Source: RGDT01 sp964630925 (GTDB lineage: Bacteria; Planctomycetota; Planctomycetia; Gemmatales; Gemmataceae). From it: 64,000 nucleotides of DNA. A model generated the notes under the pieces. That model saw nothing but the letters and a program-made list of their open reading frames with translations, was not told the DNA's origin and made no database searches. The DNA is taken from assembly GCA_964630925.1 (NCBI GenBank), contig CAZVZK010000043.1, forward strand, positions 1 to 64,000. The letters run 5' to 3'. Every line of letters starts with the position of its first letter. Positions within the stretch are counted from its first letter, which is position 1. The position numbers and the translations under genes were made by a program. This document shows positions 34,238 through 44,200 of this stretch, piece after piece.

Positions 34238-35386
34238 ATGCCCACGAAGTCGCCCGCACCGCGGTTCACCTTCGTCGATGCCTTGCGCGGGCTGGCGGCG
34301 TTGTGGGTGGCCTGCTTCCACTTCTACGAAGGCGTCTCGAACCACTACCAGAGTAAGCCGTTCCCCGAGCCGTTCCCGACCTTACTCCGTCTGGGTGACT
34401 GCGGGGTGGACGTCTTCTTCGTGCTCAGCGGCTTCGTCATCGCGTTCTCCATCCGCGAGGCGAAGATCACCCTGGGCTACTTCGGGAACTTCGTGCTCAG
34501 GCGCTCCGCCCGGCTGGAGCCGCCCTACTGGGTGACGATCGCGTTGACGATCGCGGCCGTCCAATTCGCCAACCTGGTCCGCGACGACCGCTACGTCCCG
34601 CTGCCGAGCTGGCAGCAGTTGCTGGCCCACGTCTTCTACCTGCAAGACATCCTCGGGTACGGGCAGATCCTGACGGTCTTCTGGACGCTCTGCTTCGAGG
34701 TGCAGTTCTACCTCACCTTCGTCGGCCTGTGCGGGCTGGCCGGGTGGCTGGGCGGGTGGATGCGGTTGGGGGATGCGGGCGGGCTGCGTCTGCGCCTGCT
34801 GGTGTTCGTGCCGCTGACGGCCTGGTCGCTGGCCGCCCGGGCGCTGGCGCTGAAATGGCCGCACGGCTTCGCCGTCGAGGGGTGGTCCCTGTTCTACCTG
34901 GGCGTCCTCATCTGGTGGGCGCTGCAGGGGGAGTGCGAGGCGTGGCACTTCTGGGCGTTGGCCGCGACGATCCTGGCGGCGACGGCGTGGCGGCCCTCGC
35001 CGCATGGTGTGATCGGGGTGGCGGCGGGGCTGGCCCTGTACGCCGCCGGGCGGATGGACGGCCTCGGCACGTGGCTGGCGCACCCGGTCTTGCAGTACCT
35101 GGGCCGCATCTCCTACAGCCTGTACCTCACGCACAACGTCATCGGCGGGCCGTTCGCCTACTACTTCCGCGCCAGGCTGTTCGGCCCCGAGCCCGGCGTG
35201 TTGCCCGCCGTGGGGCTGTTCACCGCCGCCGTCGCGGTGAGCATCGTCGCGGCGCATCTGATGTACCTTGTTGTCGAGAGGCCGAGCGTCGAGCTGGCCA
35301 AATGGCTCAAGCAGAAAGAACCGGCCCAGGAGCCGCCCCCGCCGGAGAGCGACCCCGCCCCCGTGGCCGCGCGGAGCACCCCATGA
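34238..35386 (+). CDS. Acyltransferase 3 family membrane protein
   Basis: A 382-aa integral membrane protein with about ten hydrophobic helices. FVDALRGLAALWVACFHFYEG is the family N-terminus, with the conserved His in the first helix; VFFVLSGFVIAFSIREAK and GRISYSLYLTHNVIG are further blocks. Such proteins O-acylate surface sugars, often with acetyl groups. The C-terminal 25 residues are Pro/Glu-rich and cytoplasmic. Its stop overlaps the next start by 4 bases (ATGA), opening a three-gene coupled operon. Confidence 0.93.
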   Translation: MPTKSPAPRFTFVDALRGLAALWVACFHFYEGVSNHYQSKPFPEPFPTLLRLGDCGVDVFFVLSGFVIAFSIREAKITLGYFGNFVLRRSARLEPPYWVTIALTIAAVQFANLVRDDRYVPLPSWQQLLAHVFYLQDILGYGQILTVFWTLCFEVQFYLTFVGLCGLAGWLGGWMRLGDAGGLRLRLLVFVPLTAWSLAARALALKWPHGFAVEGWSLFYLGVLIWWALQGECEAWHFWALAATILAATAWRPSPHGVIGVAAGLALYAAGRMDGLGTWLAHPVLQYLGRISYSLYLTHNVIGGPFAYYFRARLFGPEPGVLPAVGLFTAAVAVSIVAAHLMYLVVERPSVELAKWLKQKEPAQEPPPPESDPAPVAARSTP

Positions 35387-36972
35387 GCGTCATCCGTGAG
35401 ATCGAGTCCGACGGGTGGCGTATCCGCCTGGACACGTCACGCCAGGTCCTGCATCTGGAGATCCCGGAGAGCATCGACCTCCCGCTGCTCCCGCAGGCGC
35501 CGCTGGACGCCTCCGGCCCCGTCTCCGCAGGGACGCTGCTCCTCAAGGCCAAGCACTTCGACGACGGCCTGTATGCCGCCGTCGAGGTGGCCGCCCAGAA
35601 CGGGGCAGGGCGGTTCCCCGCGAAGGCGTCGCTGCTGCGCTCCCTCGCCCCGGCGTCCGGCCCGGCGTCGGCCCTCGTGTACGCGGCGTGCGAGCTGGGC
35701 CGCGTCTCCGCCGAGGCGCCTGCGGAGCTGCACGAGGCGATCCGCGCGATCCGCGATGACTTCCTCCTGAACGAGGCCGAGTCGAAGCCGCTGGGCTTCT
35801 ACACCACCTCAGCCGAGTTGTCGGCGATCTTCCGGCAGGACCGCCTCCTGCAAACGCCCCTCGACGCCGACCTGGCCGACGCCCTGCTGCATGCCCTGGA
35901 GACGGTGCCGGGCGCGGCGGACGCCCACGCCGCCTGGACGCGGCTGGCGTCGCGCCTCACCAACCCGCCGGGCTGGCCCGGCCTCCGCGACGCGCCGGAC
36001 GAGTGGGGCCGCCGGGCGTTCTTCCCGCCGTCGCGGTCCCACGAGGTGACGTACTTCGAGCGCCTGTACAAGCACCGCGCGATCCCCGACGGCTTCGACC
36101 TGATGGGCGAGCTGGTCCGCAACGTCCGCTCGGGGGGCATCAACCTGACCCCAGGAGATGACGCCGGCTGGTACGACAGGCAGACGTGGTCGCTGGAGCC
36201 GCTCCTCGTGCCCGAGCGCATGCCGGAGAGTGATCGCCTCGACCTGGGCCGCCGCTACCGCATGTATCTGGAGGACCTCTTCCGTGGCGCGTTGGCGATG
36301 GCACGGGAGACGCACGCCAAGCAAGCCGGCCTGGGGGGCGGAGGAGGCCGGTTCAGTCGCATCATCCCGATTACCCCCGGCCTCACCGTTGAGCCGCTGC
36401 CCGCCGTCTACCGTCGGCGGGCCGACGGATACCGCTTTGTCTCCGAGGCGTTGGAGGAGGCATTCGGCGCCGAGGCCCTGCGCGGCATGCGCCGCCATGT
36501 CCCAGGCCGCAGGGATGGCCCGACGCTTGTCGACGAGCTGAGCGGGATGCGTCGGCTGTTCGAGAGTGCAGCGGCGACGGCGTCGCGCGAGGTGGGGCAC
36601 GATGACACGCCCGGCGTGGACGTGTTCGGCCTGTGGCGCGAGACGCTGCACGCCGACCCCGACCTCGCCCGCGACGCCCGGATGATGGTGCCCGTCTTCT
36701 ACGACCAGCGCCGCCGGAAGCTGAAGGTGTGGGCCATGATCGGCTGGCACGCGGTGCCTGTGGAGGTGTCGTTCAAACAGGCGCCGGTTTGCATCTCCAA
36801 GAGCGGGCCTCCGGACGAAGACGCAAGCATCGTTTTTCTGTCAGATGAATGCACCTTCGCCCTGCCGGTGATGGCGGAGGTGTACGTCACACGCCTGCTG
36901 AACCGCGACGAATTCCGCCGCCACTGTGACCGCCACCGCACGCGCGACGCCATCCTGGCGAACCTGCGATGA
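35383..36972 (+). CDS. Unknown protein (529 aa) in the acyltransferase/ATP-grasp operon
   Basis: I do not recognise this protein. It starts MSVIREIESDGWRIRLDTSR; no signal peptide or membrane helix is evident. The middle has a Gly-rich segment (LGGGGGRF) and then SRIIPITPGLTVEPLP; the C-terminal part contains PVFYDQRRRKLKVWAMIGW and EVYVTRLLNRDEFRRHC. The length and even composition suggest a folded cytoplasmic enzyme or large metallohydrolase-type protein, without motifs that decide. It is coupled on both sides: ATG within the acyltransferase stop and its own stop within the ATP-grasp start. A shared pathway with the ATP-grasp enzyme is inferred. Confidence 0.75.
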   Translation: MSVIREIESDGWRIRLDTSRQVLHLEIPESIDLPLLPQAPLDASGPVSAGTLLLKAKHFDDGLYAAVEVAAQNGAGRFPAKASLLRSLAPASGPASALVYAACELGRVSAEAPAELHEAIRAIRDDFLLNEAESKPLGFYTTSAELSAIFRQDRLLQTPLDADLADALLHALETVPGAADAHAAWTRLASRLTNPPGWPGLRDAPDEWGRRAFFPPSRSHEVTYFERLYKHRAIPDGFDLMGELVRNVRSGGINLTPGDDAGWYDRQTWSLEPLLVPERMPESDRLDLGRRYRMYLEDLFRGALAMARETHAKQAGLGGGGGRFSRIIPITPGLTVEPLPAVYRRRADGYRFVSEALEEAFGAEALRGMRRHVPGRRDGPTLVDELSGMRRLFESAAATASREVGHDDTPGVDVFGLWRETLHADPDLARDARMMVPVFYDQRRRKLKVWAMIGWHAVPVEVSFKQAPVCISKSGPPDEDASIVFLSDECTFALPVMAEVYVTRLLNRDEFRRHCDRHRTRDAILANLR

Positions 36973-37814
36973 CCCAGCTGCTCTACGACCCGCGCGACGA
37001 CGCCCACCACGAGCGCGTCGGCAGCCGCCTCCTCTACTGGCTCGACGACCTCGGCGCCGTCCCGCTCCCCGAGGCCGAACCCACACGCCCCGCCTTCCTC
37101 TTCGCCGGCGCCCGGCCCTTCGACGACTATCGCCGCCTCGTCGCACCCCTGCCGCTTGTCCGCGACCGGCCCGAGGAGCGTGAGCCGCTCCTGCGTCTCG
37201 ACTCCGTCCTCGCCGCCCTGACCGGCGCCCTCCTGCCGATGCCGCGCACCTGGACGCTCACCCTCGACGCCCCGCTCCCGGAGGACCTGACGTTTCCGCT
37301 ATTCGTGCGGACGGCGGAGTCGTCGTGGAAGAAGGGCGGGCGCATCTCGCGTGTCCGCAACCCCGCCGAGCTGGCGGACGAGGCCGCCGCCCTGCGCCGC
37401 GCCCTCGGCTGGGACGCGGTCATCCTGGCCCGGCAGTGGCTCGACCTCGCGCCCGCCGGCGAGGGCCGCTACGGCCCCGTCCCGCAGGAGGTGCGGACGT
37501 GGATCATCGACGGAGAGCCGGCCGCGTGGTCGTTCCATCAACTGCACCTTGTCCCACGGCCCGCCGGCTTCCCGCCCTCCGACGCCGACGTTGCCGAGCT
37601 ACGCCGCCTCGCACGGGCCGTCGGCGTGGCGTTCGCTTCGCGGCTCGTCGCCGCCGACTTCGCCCGTGGCGCCGATGGCCGTTGGTGGCTCATCGAGGCG
37701 GGGCCGGGGAGCTGCGCCGGCACCGGCCACGAGGCGGTGTTCAAGGCGGTGGCCCGACGGCTCACCGGCGCTCCCGCCGCCTGGGAGGGCGACGCGGCCG
37801 GCGGCCCGTTGTGA
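36969..37814 (+). CDS. ATP-grasp domain protein
   Basis: A 281-aa protein of the ATP-grasp superfamily. The nucleotide-binding strands appear as TFPLFVRTAESSWKKGGRI (Lys residues for ATP phosphate) and DAVILARQWLDL, followed by EVRTWIIDGEPAAWSF and the C-terminal metal-binding DFARGADGRWWLIEAGPG, where the Glu/Gly set matches the family end. Such enzymes ligate a carboxylate to an amine or thiol. Start overlaps the previous stop (ATGA). A second, unrelated ATP-grasp gene (STM4014 type) is at 49693. Substrates unknown. Confidence 0.82.
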   Translation: MTQLLYDPRDDAHHERVGSRLLYWLDDLGAVPLPEAEPTRPAFLFAGARPFDDYRRLVAPLPLVRDRPEEREPLLRLDSVLAALTGALLPMPRTWTLTLDAPLPEDLTFPLFVRTAESSWKKGGRISRVRNPAELADEAAALRRALGWDAVILARQWLDLAPAGEGRYGPVPQEVRTWIIDGEPAAWSFHQLHLVPRPAGFPPSDADVAELRRLARAVGVAFASRLVAADFARGADGRWWLIEAGPGSCAGTGHEAVFKAVARRLTGAPAAWEGDAAGGPL

Positions 37815-38385
37815 TCCGCCCCGGAACCGTTCACGCGACATCTGGAGTTGGACAAATGGCGAAAGGAGGGCCATCACAGCGCTGGTGTGGGCGGTCTGAC
37901 CACAGCCGGAGGGCGTGGTTCAAAGGTGGGGATGCTACTGGAGGGGCGGGCGCGGTATCGGGAGAGGGGGGCGCCGGTGGCAGGGGGTTGACGCGGCTGA
38001 CGCCCTGGCTCGCGCGGCGTCACCACCCCTGGTATCAGGCGCAGGGGCACGCCTGATCGCCGGGGCGATTCGTTTCCGTCGCGCGGGGGTGTGAGGGGGG
38101 TCGGGAAACGAACTTACGTAAGACCTTCTGTCGCGAGCATTTGCGGCGGGAAAGTTCGTTTCCCTAGTTCGTTTCCTTCACTGATGGGCGTCCACTCACC
38201 TCCATCCGTTTCCCTGGTCCGTTTCCCTCACTGTCTGGCGTCCATCCCGGGGCGGGGCGCGTCGGGGGGCCTGATCCCGGTTGAATTGACCCGCCCCGCA
38301 AACCCGTCTTGCCCCGACGGGGCCATCCGTTATCTTCCCCCGGCGTGTTCAAGGCCCGTCCAGGGCCGACCCGAGGGCCGTTGGC
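37815..38385. other. 571-base non-coding region with repeat copy A
   Basis: No gene recognised. 37815-38065 is featureless GC-rich sequence. 38069-38247 holds the GTTCGTTTCC repeat described separately; the promoter of the DUF3568 gene should lie after it, but I cannot place it. Confidence 0.7.
38069..38247 (+). repeat. GTTCGTTTCC repeat, copy A
   Basis: The unit runs CGTTTCCG...GTGTGAGGGG..TCGGGAAACGAACTT, a variable core of about 45 bases, then AAGTTCGTTTCCCTAGTTCGTTTCC and TTCACTGATGGGCG. Its inner arms (GGGAAACGAACTT and AAGTTCGTTTCCC) can pair. The end section is repeated in degraded form at 38204-38247. Copy B lies inverted at 44961-45091. Confidence 0.85.
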
Positions 38386-38931
38386 ATGGACCGCCGCTCC
38401 GTCCGTAGACTCGCCTCCCTCCTCGTCGCCTTCGCCCTGGCGTCCAGCGCCGGCTGCGCCGTCGCCGTGATCGGCGCCTGCGCCGGCGCCGGCACCCTCG
38501 GCTACATGTATTACAACGGCGTCCTCTACCGCGATTACACCGCCTCCCTGGCCGTCACCGCCCAGGCCACCAAGACCGCCCTCCGCCAGCTCGAGTTCCC
38601 CATCGTCAAGGAGAAGACCGACACCGGCACCGCCTCCATCCAGACCCGCACGGCGGACGGCAACAACGTCACCGTCTACCTCAACGTCGTCCCCAGCTCC
38701 ATCCCCGCCGAGGGCGCCGTCACCCGCGTGGGCATCCGCGTCGGCTTCTCCGGCGACGACGTGGTCAGCGCCAAGATCCTCGACGAGATCTCGCGCCAGA
38801 TCTCGCCGTCCGCCGGCATCGCCCCGGCCCCGCCCCCGGCCACCCCCACGCCCCCGCCGCCCGTGGCCAAGCCGCCCGAGACGCCGGCCCCCCCTCTGGC
38901 TACAACCACCACGGCCGGGGCGAAGAAGTGA
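38386..38931 (+). CDS. DUF3568 family lipoprotein
   Basis: A 181-aa protein with leader SVRRLASLLVAFALASSAGC ending in a lipobox Cys. The conserved AVAVIGACAGAGTLGYMYYNGVLYRDY segment (a glycine-rich hydrophobic turn) and the following helix TAQATKTALRQLEFPIVKEK match DUF3568. The last 50 residues are Pro/Ala-rich and probably unstructured. Envelope protein of unknown role. Confidence 0.85.
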   Translation: MDRRSVRRLASLLVAFALASSAGCAVAVIGACAGAGTLGYMYYNGVLYRDYTASLAVTAQATKTALRQLEFPIVKEKTDTGTASIQTRTADGNNVTVYLNVVPSSIPAEGAVTRVGIRVGFSGDDVVSAKILDEISRQISPSAGIAPAPPPATPTPPPPVAKPPETPAPPLATTTTAGAKK

Positions 38932-38944
38932 CGGAGGCCGGCGC

Positions 38945-39868
38945 ATGACGGTCCTTGGCCTCGACATCGGCGGCGCGAACCTCAAGGCGGCCCTGTCCAC
39001 CGGGCAGGCCGCCTCGCGCCCCTTCCCGCTCTACAAGCAGCCGGGCCACCTCAAGGCCGCCCTCAAACTCCTCACCGTCAAGCTGCCCGCCGCCGAACGC
39101 CTCGCCGTCACCATGACCGGCGAGCTGTGCGACTGCTTCCCGACCAAACGCGACGGCGTCCGCCAGATCCTGGCCGCGACGGCGGAGGCGTTCCCCTCCC
39201 TTCCCATGTCCGTGTGGACCACGCGCGGCGTCTTCGTCCCGCGCGAGCAGGCCGAGGCCGAGTGGCTGGAAACCGCCTCCGCCAACTGGCTGGCCCTGGC
39301 CACGTTCGCGGGCCGCTTCGCCCCGCCCGGCGCATGCACCCTGGTGGACATCGGCACCACGACCGCGGACTACATCCCCCTGCGCGACGGCGTCCCGACA
39401 CCGGCCGCACGCACGGACCCCGAACGCCTCGCGGTGGGCGAATTGGTCTACAAGGGATGGCGGCGCACGCCCCTGTGCGCCCTCTACCCCGAGGGGGCCT
39501 GCGAGCTGTTCGCCACCACCCTGGATGTCTGCCTCATCCTCGGCCTGGTCCCCGACAACCCCGCCGACAATGACACCGCCGACGGCCAGCCCGCCACGCG
39601 CGAGGCCGCCCTGCGGCGCCTCGCCCGCATGCGCTGCGCCGACCGCGAGACCCTGCCCGAGGCCGACTGCGTCGCGCTGGCCCGGCAGCTCCACGGCCGG
39701 CTGATGGCCCTCCTGCGCCCGACCGGCCCCGTCATCCTGTCGGGGTCCGGCGCGTTCCTCCTCGCCGGCGAACTGCCCGACGCTGTCCGCCTCGCCGACA
39801 GGGTCGGCCCGGCGCTCAGTGACGCCGCCTGCGCCTACGCGGCCGCCACGCTGGCGGCGGGGGCGTGA
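38945..39868 (+). CDS. MfnF-like / H4MPT-linked C1-transfer pathway protein
   Basis: A 307-aa protein of the hydantoinase A/acetate kinase-like fold. GLDIGGANLKAAL is the phosphate-1 motif, CTLVDIGTTTADYIPL the phosphate-2 motif, and VILSGSGAFLLA the late glycine motif. This matches the archaeal MfnF family (methanofuran side-chain assembly) and its methylotroph and planctomycete homologues linked to tetrahydromethanopterin C1 transfer. The next gene overlaps by one base and encodes the expected amino-acid-kinase partner, which supports the assignment. GGAGG ribosome site upstream. Confidence 0.85.
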   Translation: MTVLGLDIGGANLKAALSTGQAASRPFPLYKQPGHLKAALKLLTVKLPAAERLAVTMTGELCDCFPTKRDGVRQILAATAEAFPSLPMSVWTTRGVFVPREQAEAEWLETASANWLALATFAGRFAPPGACTLVDIGTTTADYIPLRDGVPTPAARTDPERLAVGELVYKGWRRTPLCALYPEGACELFATTLDVCLILGLVPDNPADNDTADGQPATREAALRRLARMRCADRETLPEADCVALARQLHGRLMALLRPTGPVILSGSGAFLLAGELPDAVRLADRVGPALSDAACAYAAATLAAGA

Positions 39869-40419
39869 TGGGCCTCGTCGTCGTCAAGGTGGGCGGCAGC
39901 CTGTTCGACACGCCCCGCCTAGGCGAGCGTCTGCGTCACTTCCTCGCGTCCCTCGCCCCGGATGTCCTGCTCGTCGTCCCCGGCGGTGGGCCGATGGCCG
40001 ACGCCGTGCGCGGCTACGCCGCCAGCCAGTGCCTGAGCGACGAGGAGGCCCACTGGCTGGCGCTGCGGGCGTGCGACGTGAACGCCTATTTCCTGGGGGG
40101 CCTGCTCGGCCTGCCCGTCGTGGCCGCCCCTTCCCATGCACCGGGCGTCCTGGCGCCGTACGCCTTCGCGCGGGCCGACGAGGGCAAGCCCGGGGCCCTG
40201 CCGCACTCCTGGGACGCCACCAGCGACGGCATCGCCGCCCGCGCCGCCGAAGTGGCGGGGGGGCGGCTGGTGTTGCTCAAGTCCGTCGCGATCCCTCACG
40301 GCCTGCCGTGGGAGGAGGCGGCGCGGGCGGGCCTCGTCGATCCGGTGCTGCCGGTCATCGTGGCCCGGGCGGGGCTGGACGTGCGGGCGGTGGGTTTCCG
40401 TGCGAGCGGCGTGGCGTGA
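39868..40419 (+). CDS. Amino acid kinase family protein (MfnE-like)
   Basis: A 183-aa short member of the amino acid kinase family: VVKVGGSLFDTPRL is the N-terminal phosphate loop and DVLLVVPGGGPMADAVR the substrate loop. Length is near that of MfnE, which phosphorylates aminomethylfuran phosphate in methanofuran synthesis, rather than the 260 aa of aspartate kinases. The ATG at 39868 overlaps the stop of the MfnF-like gene (TGATG), and the GTG at 39865 is a less likely start. Together the two genes suggest a methanofuran-type cofactor pathway. Confidence 0.85.
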   Translation: MGLVVVKVGGSLFDTPRLGERLRHFLASLAPDVLLVVPGGGPMADAVRGYAASQCLSDEEAHWLALRACDVNAYFLGGLLGLPVVAAPSHAPGVLAPYAFARADEGKPGALPHSWDATSDGIAARAAEVAGGRLVLLKSVAIPHGLPWEEAARAGLVDPVLPVIVARAGLDVRAVGFRASGVA

Positions 40420-40434
40420 GCACGCCGCGTGACA

Positions 40435-40656
40435 TCACTTCGCCGGGGGCGGCTCCGGCAGCGGCTGCGGCACGAAGTGCGGCGACACCTCGCCCCCCGC
40501 GTGGCAGCACGTCGTGGGGCCGGCGTCGAGGTGGCGGAGCTTCTGGATGCGGGCGCCGTTGAACAGGGGCCTGCGGTGACAGCAGCGGCGATGGCAACAG
40601 CCCTGCACGAGCGTCACGACGGCCAGGCATAGAACGAGCCACGCTCTCGTCTTCAT
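40435..40656 (-). CDS. Small Cys/His-rich lipoprotein-like protein
   Basis: A 73-aa protein with a hydrophobic leader (TRAWLVLCLAVVTLVQGCC) whose Cys could be lipidated, followed by HRRCCHRR and a Pro-rich tail. AAGGAG precedes the ATG at 40656. CC/H clusters may bind metal. No family recognised. Confidence 0.6.
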   Translation of the reverse strand: MKTRAWLVLCLAVVTLVQGCCHRRCCHRRPLFNGARIQKLRHLDAGPTTCCHAGGEVSPHFVPQPLPEPPPAK

Positions 40657-40735
40657 CGGTGCGACTCCTTCGCCTCGGGTTGGAAGCGTGAAGTAGCATT
40701 GCCCCCGTGCGCCCGGACGCAACTCTGAAGACGGG

Positions 40736-40765
40736 AAAAAGTCGCGCCGGCGTGGCGCCGGCGCG
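40736..40765 (-). terminator. Intrinsic terminator after the 64-aa lipoprotein gene
   Basis: On the minus strand a perfect 10-bp stem (CGCGCCGGCG and CGCCGGCGCG, 3-base loop) at 40743-40765 is followed by TTTTT (40740-40736). It lies just past the stop of the gene at 40778-40972. Confidence 0.8.
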
Positions 40766-40777
40766 AAGGCGTGACGG

Positions 40778-40972
40778 TCAGCGGCGGTATGCCGACGGCG
40801 TGTAGCCGGGCGGCGGGGGCGGCGGGGGCAGCGGGGCGCCCACGCCCGCGGGCGGGCAGCAGCCGGGGCTGGCGCTCCGCGTCGTCATCGATCCGCCGCA
40901 GCAGTTGTGGAAGCAGCCGGCGCTCATCAGGGCCAGGCCGGCGATGCACGCGGCCAGGGTGCGCAACAGCAT
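40778..40972 (-). CDS. Small lipoprotein, Pro/Cys-rich
   Basis: A 64-aa protein; leader LLRTLAACIAGLALMSAGC with a good lipobox, then FHNCCGG and a Pro-rich run before the end YTPSAYRR. GAGGAG precedes the ATG, and an intrinsic terminator follows the stop. Function unknown. Confidence 0.7.
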   Translation of the reverse strand: MLLRTLAACIAGLALMSAGCFHNCCGGSMTTRSASPGCCPPAGVGAPLPPPPPPPGYTPSAYRR

Positions 40973-41161
40973 GGTGATCTCCTCTCTGGATTCCGGTTAT
41001 CGGGCCTACTCCCATCGTTGGCCGGACGGCCCCCGCCTTCAATCTTTTTCCACGCCCTCGGGACGGTTCCCGGCCCCCCGCCGACGGACTGTGCCGGTCG
41101 GGGAAGATCGGCGGCCGATGACACCTTTGAGGGTTCTGTCGTCCGCGCTCCGGCACGCCGA

Positions 41162-41191
41162 TTGGACAATCGCGCCGGCCTGAACTACGTT
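41162..41191 (+). promoter_or_regulatory. Weak candidate promoter for the kinase-tubulin gene
   Basis: TTGGAC (41162-41167), 18 bases, TACGTT (41186-41191), about 68 bases before the ATG at 41259. The -10 is poor; listed because the 286-base gap to the divergent lipoprotein gene must hold a promoter. Confidence 0.3.
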
Positions 41192-41258
41192 TAAGTGCCG
41201 CCGCCGATTCGTCCCCCAAACGAATTCCTCCTCCGGCGGCTGAGAAGGCAGGGTAGAC

Positions 41259-44200
41259 ATGAGCTTCTCCCGCGAGCCGAACGCCGAACCGATCCCCGGT
41301 TACCGACTCATCGAGCCCCTCGGCTCGGGCGGATTCGGCGAGGCGTGGAAGTGCGAGGCCCCCGGCGGCATCTTCAAGGCGATCAAATTCGTCTTCGGCA
41401 ACCTGTACTCCCTAGACACCGACGGGGCGCGTGCCGAGCAGGAGCTGCGTGCGCTCAACCGCATCAAGGAGGTCCGCCACCCCTTCGTCCTCCAGCTCGA
41501 CCGCATCGAGGACGTCAAGGGCGAGCTGGTCATCGTCATGGAGCTGGCCGACAAGTCCCTCCACGACGCCTTCGAGGAGGCCCGCGCCTCCGGGCTGGTC
41601 GGCATCCCGCGCGACACGCTCCTCCGCTACATCCGCGATGCCGCCGAAGCCCTCGACCACATGAACGAGAAGCACGGGCTGCAGCACCTCGACATCAAGC
41701 CGCGCAACCTCTTCCTCGTCAGCGACCGCGTGAAGGTGGCCGACTTCGGCCTCGTCAAGACGCTGGAGCGTTCCGGCGCCTCCGGCATCATGGGCGCGGT
41801 CACCCCCCTGTACGCCCCGCCGGAGACGTTCACCGGCGACATCAGCCCGCACTCCGACCAGTACAGCCTGGCCATCGTCTACCAGGAGCTGCTGACCGGG
41901 CACCGGCCCCACAACGGCAAGAACGCGCGGCAGCTGGCCCACCAGCACATGCACGAACCCCCCGACCTGCGGGCGCTGCCCGAGGGCGAGCGCGCCGTCG
42001 TGGGCCGCGCCCTGGAGAAGGACCCCTCGCGGCGCTTCCCCAACTGCCTCGCCTTCGTCCGCGCCCTCTACGCCGCCCGCAACCCGGCGCTGGCGTCGTT
42101 CGAGGGCAAGCCCGGCAGCGGCCAGGGCCGACCCAAGTCGATGCTCGATACGCTGGAGAGCTTCCAGCTCGAGGGCATGCCCGACGCCATGCCCGACCCC
42201 GCCCTCGTCCGCCTCGGCGCCGAGAACGAGGCCGTCAGCAACCTCGGCATGACCATCGCCCGGCCCGACACCGGCCCCCTCCGCCCCACGGTGATCATCG
42301 GCCTCGGCGCCTTCGGGCGCAAGGCCCTCCTCGAGTTGCGCTGCCGACTCCTCGATCGATTCGGCGACCTCGACAAGGTGCCGATGTTCCGCTTCCTCTA
42401 CATCGACACCGACGGCGAGGCCATCAAGTCCGCGCAGCGCGGCGCCGCCGAGGTCGCGCTGCGGCAGAACGAGGCGTACCACCTGCCGCTGCAACCGGTG
42501 TCGCACTACCGACGCCGCCAGCTCGACCAGCTCATGGAGTGGCTGCCGCGCGAGAAGCTCTACGCCATCCCGCGCTCGCTCAAGACGCAGGGCAGCCGCG
42601 CCCTCGGGCGGCTCGCCTTCACCGACAACTACGTCCGCCTCCTCTCCCGCCTCAAGCGCGAGCTGCAGGAGGCGTGCAACCCCGACAAGATCGTCCACAC
42701 GGTGAACCAGACCGGTCTGGCCCTCCGCGATGATGTCCCGCGCGTCTACGTCCTGGGCGCCGCCACCGGCGGCTCCTCCGGCTGCCTCACCGACCTCGGC
42801 TTCACCATGCGCCGGCTGCTCAAGCAGATGGGCCACGCCAACGCCCCCGTCACCGCCTTCGTCTCCTGCGGGGCGCCCGACGACCCCGCCACGCCGCGAC
42901 CCGAGCAGGCGAACCTCTACGCCACCCTCACCGAGCTGAACCACTTCGCCGACCCCGCCATCCCGTTCTCGGCGCAGTACGGCGCCGACGGCCCGCGCCT
43001 CGTGGACGAGGGCCAGGCGTTCGGCCACGTCTACCTCCTCGCCCAGCACAACCGCGCCCCCGAGGCCCGCCGCGACGCCCTCTCACACCTCGGCAGCTAC
43101 CTGTACCACGAGCTGACGACGCCCCTGGGCCTGCGACTCGATCACGCCCGCCGCAAGAAGGCCCCCACGGCGTTCCGCTCGATGGGCACCTTCGGCGTGT
43201 GGTTCCCGCGCGGCCTGCTCCTCCGCCTCGCGGCCCGCGACTCCTGCCTGCGGCTCATCGACGAGTGGCAGGAGGCGGCCGGCGGCCTCCTCCAGCCCGA
43301 GCAGGCCGTCCTCGACGCGGCCATCCACCGCGTCCTCGCCGACCCCGAACTGGCGCCCGAGGCCATCGCCAACACCATCGCCGAGCGCGCCAGCGAGCAC
43401 CTCGAGGCCCACCCGCGCGACGCCCTGACGCGCGTCCTCCTCTCGACCGAGGAGCAGTCGCTCCAGCCGATGGCGCAGGATGACCCCGGCAACTGGGCGC
43501 GGCAGGCCCTGGGCAAGGTCCGGGACTGGCTGGGCACCGGGGTCTCCGTGCCGGGCGTCAACGCCATCTCGCAGAAGCGCAGCGCCTTGACGCGCGCCCT
43601 GGAGGCCGCGTCGGCCGCACTCGCCAGGGAGTGGGACGAGCGGCTGGGGGCGGCCATCGCCGGCCTGACGGAGCAGGGCGGGCGTCGCGTGGCCATCGCC
43701 GAGGCCGCCGTCTCGCGTCTCATCCACTTCTGTGACGAGGCGGCCAACGCCCACAAGGCGCGCGTGCAGAAGCAGTCGGCCAAGACCACCGCCGGCAAGG
43801 ACACCCTGGAGGAGTCGCTCCAGAGCTGCGCCACGGGCGGCGGCTGGTCGATCTTCGGGAACCGCTCCCGGCGCACCCTGCGCATCTTCGTCGACCACCT
43901 CGCCGCCTACGCCCGCCAGTGCCTGGCCGAGGACACCACCACCGTCGTCCTCCAGTTCTACGCCGCCCTGCGCGGCAAGTTGGCCGACCGCCTGCGCGAC
44001 CTCGGCTTCTGCCGCCAGCGCCTGCGCCACCTCCAGGACCTGCTGCGGCAGACCGACGAGGAGGGCGACGGCGAGGACGGCTCCGACTCCATGACGTACT
44101 CGCGCACGGCGCCTGCGGCGTCCTGGCAGTCGCAGGGCAACACGCCGGTTCTGCTGTCGGCGGAGTCGTACTGGCAGAGCATCCGCGAGTCGCGCACCAA

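Noticed and set aside
38069..38247. Possible CRISPR array from repeated GTTCGTTTCC motifs
   Set aside because: Spacing is irregular, the units are inverted as well as direct, and no cas genes are near.
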